Assembly: GCA_029858605.1 (NCBI GenBank)
Contig: JAOUET010000083.1
Span: 1-7,774 of the forward strand
Reading direction: 5' to 3'
Source: Coriobacteriia bacterium
GTDB lineage: Bacteria; Actinomycetota; Coriobacteriia; Anaerosomatales; JAENZW01
DNA length: 7,774 bases
Positions 6,687 through 7,774 of this stretch are shown piece after piece (positions within the stretch are counted from its first letter, which is position 1; every line of letters starts with the position of its first letter). The position numbers and the translations under genes were made by a program. The notes beneath the pieces were generated by a model that was not told the DNA's origin, made no database searches, and saw nothing but the letters and a program-made list of their open reading frames with translations.

Positions 6687-7240
6687 GCCGGCTCCTCTTC
6701 TTCTGCCGAAGGAGGAATCTCGCCGCGAGCCAACTCCGCCTCCTCGCGCAGGGTCGCGACAATGGTGCGCGCCTTCACGTTGTCGAGCTGTCCGTGGGTC
6801 TGCTCGCCGACGATCATCACGGGGGCGAGGCCGCAGCAGCCGACACACGCCACCGATTCGATCGTGAAGGCACGATCCTCGGTCGTTTCGCCGACTTTGG
6901 CGCCAAGCTCCTCGACGATCACGCGCGTCACCTCTGGCGCGCCTCGGACGTGGCAGGCGGTTCCGTGACAGATGCGGATCACCTTTTCGCCGCGGGGGCG
7001 AAGGTGGAACTGAGAGTAGAAAGTGGCTACTCCGTACACCTTGGCAAGGGGGATCTTCCTGGCGGCTGCAATCTCGCGCAGCGCATCCTTCGGCAGGTAG
7101 CCGTAGACGCGCTGAGTCTCTTGGAGGACGGGTATGAGCGAGCCGGGATCTCCGGCGTAGCGCTCAAGCACCGGCTCGATCAATGCGAGGTCGGCGCCCG
7201 AGTGTTCTTGCGTGTCGGCACATCGGCAGCCTTCAGTCAC
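6683..7240 (-). CDS. nuoE: NuoE-like [2Fe-2S] subunit of the formate dehydrogenase complex
   Basis: This 185-residue protein belongs to the 24-kDa (NuoE/HydC/HndA) family, which holds one [2Fe-2S] cluster beside the flavin of NuoF. The helical N-terminal part includes VLQETQRVYGYLP (38-50), followed by VYGVATFYSQF (68-78). The cluster ligands are C91 and C96 (CHGTAC) and C132 and C136 (CVGCC), in the normal C-x4-C and C-x3-C spacing; C135 is an extra cysteine. The tail is acidic (AEEEEPA). The start is taken as GTG at 7240, 28 bp after acsE. The frame is open to 7303 but that stretch overlaps acsE and looks non-coding. The Shine-Dalgarno sequence is weak. Its stop overlaps the next start (ATGA), indicating translational coupling with the NuoF-like subunit. 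Confidence 0.93.
   Translation of the reverse strand: MTEGCRCADTQEHSGADLALIEPVLERYAGDPGSLIPVLQETQRVYGYLPKDALREIAAARKIPLAKVYGVATFYSQFHLRPRGEKVIRICHGTACHVRGAPEVTRVIVEELGAKVGETTEDRAFTIESVACVGCCGLAPVMIVGEQTHGQLDNVKARTIVATLREEAELARGEIPPSAEEEEPA
6692..6697 (-). promoter_or_regulatory. Ribosome-binding site for the NuoF-like gene
   Basis: GAGGAG on the minus strand lies 5 nt before the ATG at 6686, inside the 3' end of the NuoE-like gene. With the ATGA overlap at 6683-6686 it fixes the start and supports coupled translation of the two subunits. Confidence 0.7.
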
Positions 7241-7268
7241 GCTGTCACGCCCGTCTGCTCGTCGTCGG

Positions 7269-7774
7269 CTAGTCGAGGTAGGAGTCGCAGTACAGTGTCT
7301 CATTCCTGAGGACCGACATCGACTTCTCGATCGTGTCGTCGGATGCCAGTGCAGCCGCGTCCTCGCGAACCACGGCCATCTGAAGCTCCTCGTTCGGGTC
7401 CATGATCGCCGCGTCGAGACCGGCCGGGATCAGCAGGGCCAGGAAAGCCGCGGCGAGAGGGGACTTCACGTGCTCAGGACAGCCGTTGTAGATGTTGGAC
7501 AGGCCGACCACCGTCTTGAGCGGGGGGTCGTTGAGCTGCTTGAACATCGCTACGGCCTCGATGGCCTCCATCGCTTGCTGCTGCGCCACCCCTATCGGCA
7601 GCAGTAGCGGGTCGAGATAGAGGCGGTCCAGCGGGACGTCGAACTCCATCATCGCCCCCATGATCTCGGTCGCGGCCATGACGCGCTCGTTCGCATCTCG
7701 GCTCACTCCGGCCTCCGTCATCGCCAGACCGATGATCTCGGTCTCGTACGTCTTGGCCAGCGGCAGGAAGGTCT
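7269..7774 (-). CDS. acsE: Methyltetrahydrofolate:corrinoid/iron-sulfur protein methyltransferase AcsE, 5'-truncated by window edge
   Basis: AcsE is a cytoplasmic, pterin-binding TIM-barrel enzyme that moves the methyl group of methyl-tetrahydrofolate to the cobalt of the corrinoid/iron-sulfur protein in the Wood-Ljungdahl pathway. The 167 residues present are the C-terminal part, and the frame is open to the window edge. Visible family segments, in fragment numbering, are LYLDPLLLP (about 51-59), KTVVGLSNIYNG (86-97), whose Asn is the family's pterin-binding residue, GLDAAIMDP (118-126), and the ending ETLYCDSYLD. These align by memory with the Moorella thermoacetica enzyme (IDPLILP, KTVLGLSN, GLDAAIAD, YCDSF). 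Cobalamin-dependent methionine synthase and other pterin methyltransferases share the fold, but the CDS ending and neighbours favour AcsE. It is first in the visible part of the operon and ties the formate dehydrogenase to one-carbon metabolism. Confidence 0.9.
   Translation of the reverse strand, partial: TFLPLAKTYETEIIGLAMTEAGVSRDANERVMAATEIMGAMMEFDVPLDRLYLDPLLLPIGVAQQQAMEAIEAVAMFKQLNDPPLKTVVGLSNIYNGCPEHVKSPLAAAFLALLIPAGLDAAIMDPNEELQMAVVREDAAALASDDTIEKSMSVLRNETLYCDSYLD

Noticed and set aside
6687..6848. Extended 5' end of the NuoF-like gene (start at 6848)
   Set aside because: The extra 54 residues are arginine-rich out-of-frame translation of the NuoE-like gene. The ATG at 6686 has a good ribosome-binding site and begins the conserved domain.
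1621..7240. Respiratory complex I operon or an [FeFe] hydrogenase
   Set aside because: NuoE-, NuoF- and NuoG-like parts are present, but there are no membrane or quinone-module subunits. The catalytic domain has the formate dehydrogenase pterin and Sec motifs and lacks H-cluster motifs.

Overview
The window is a dense, GC-rich bacterial stretch in which almost every base is coding. The largest gap is about 160 bp. The gene content points to a strict anaerobe using the Wood-Ljungdahl (reductive acetyl-CoA) pathway. It holds a selenocysteine formate dehydrogenase with NADH-dehydrogenase-like diaphorase subunits, next to a methyltetrahydrofolate:corrinoid methyltransferase (AcsE). The high GC, the GTG/TTG starts and the protein style would fit an anaerobic actinobacterium of the Coriobacteriia type or a high-GC clostridial-type acetogen. 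That placement is inference and cannot be settled from this sequence.

Left part, plus strand (1-1583): the 3' end of an HtrA/DegP-type serine protease with one PDZ domain, then rlmH (23S rRNA pseudouridine-1915 methyltransferase) six bases later, then a small eight-cysteine zinc-ribbon protein with a strong ribosome-binding site. The protease-rlmH pair is housekeeping in character. The zinc-ribbon protein converges on the formate dehydrogenase gene.

Right part, minus strand (7774 down to 1621): acsE (5' end outside the window), a NuoE-like subunit, a NuoF-like subunit, a two-CBS-domain protein and fdhA. All lie in one direction with short gaps or an ATGA overlap, so they look like one operon. 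The NuoE, NuoF and FdhA subunits carry cysteine motifs for about ten iron-sulfur clusters plus FMN and a molybdenum or tungsten pterin cofactor. They probably form a soluble NAD(P)-linked, possibly electron-bifurcating, formate dehydrogenase/CO2 reductase. It would supply formate to the methyl branch of the pathway, and AcsE acts at the end of that branch.

The main point is that fdhA appears as two open reading frames split by an in-frame TGA (3262-3264). The protein around it reads CARL-U-HSSTVAGL, the formate dehydrogenase active site. A 7-bp hairpin with a GGUCU loop begins 11 nt after the TGA, at the same distance as in the E. coli fdhF SECIS element. The gene is therefore a 905-residue selenoprotein, not a pseudogene. 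The less expected elements are the CBS-domain protein between the diaphorase and catalytic genes, a perfect 9-bp inverted repeat just upstream of it, and the cysteine-rich small protein. I saw no mobile elements, CRISPR arrays, tRNA or rRNA genes.
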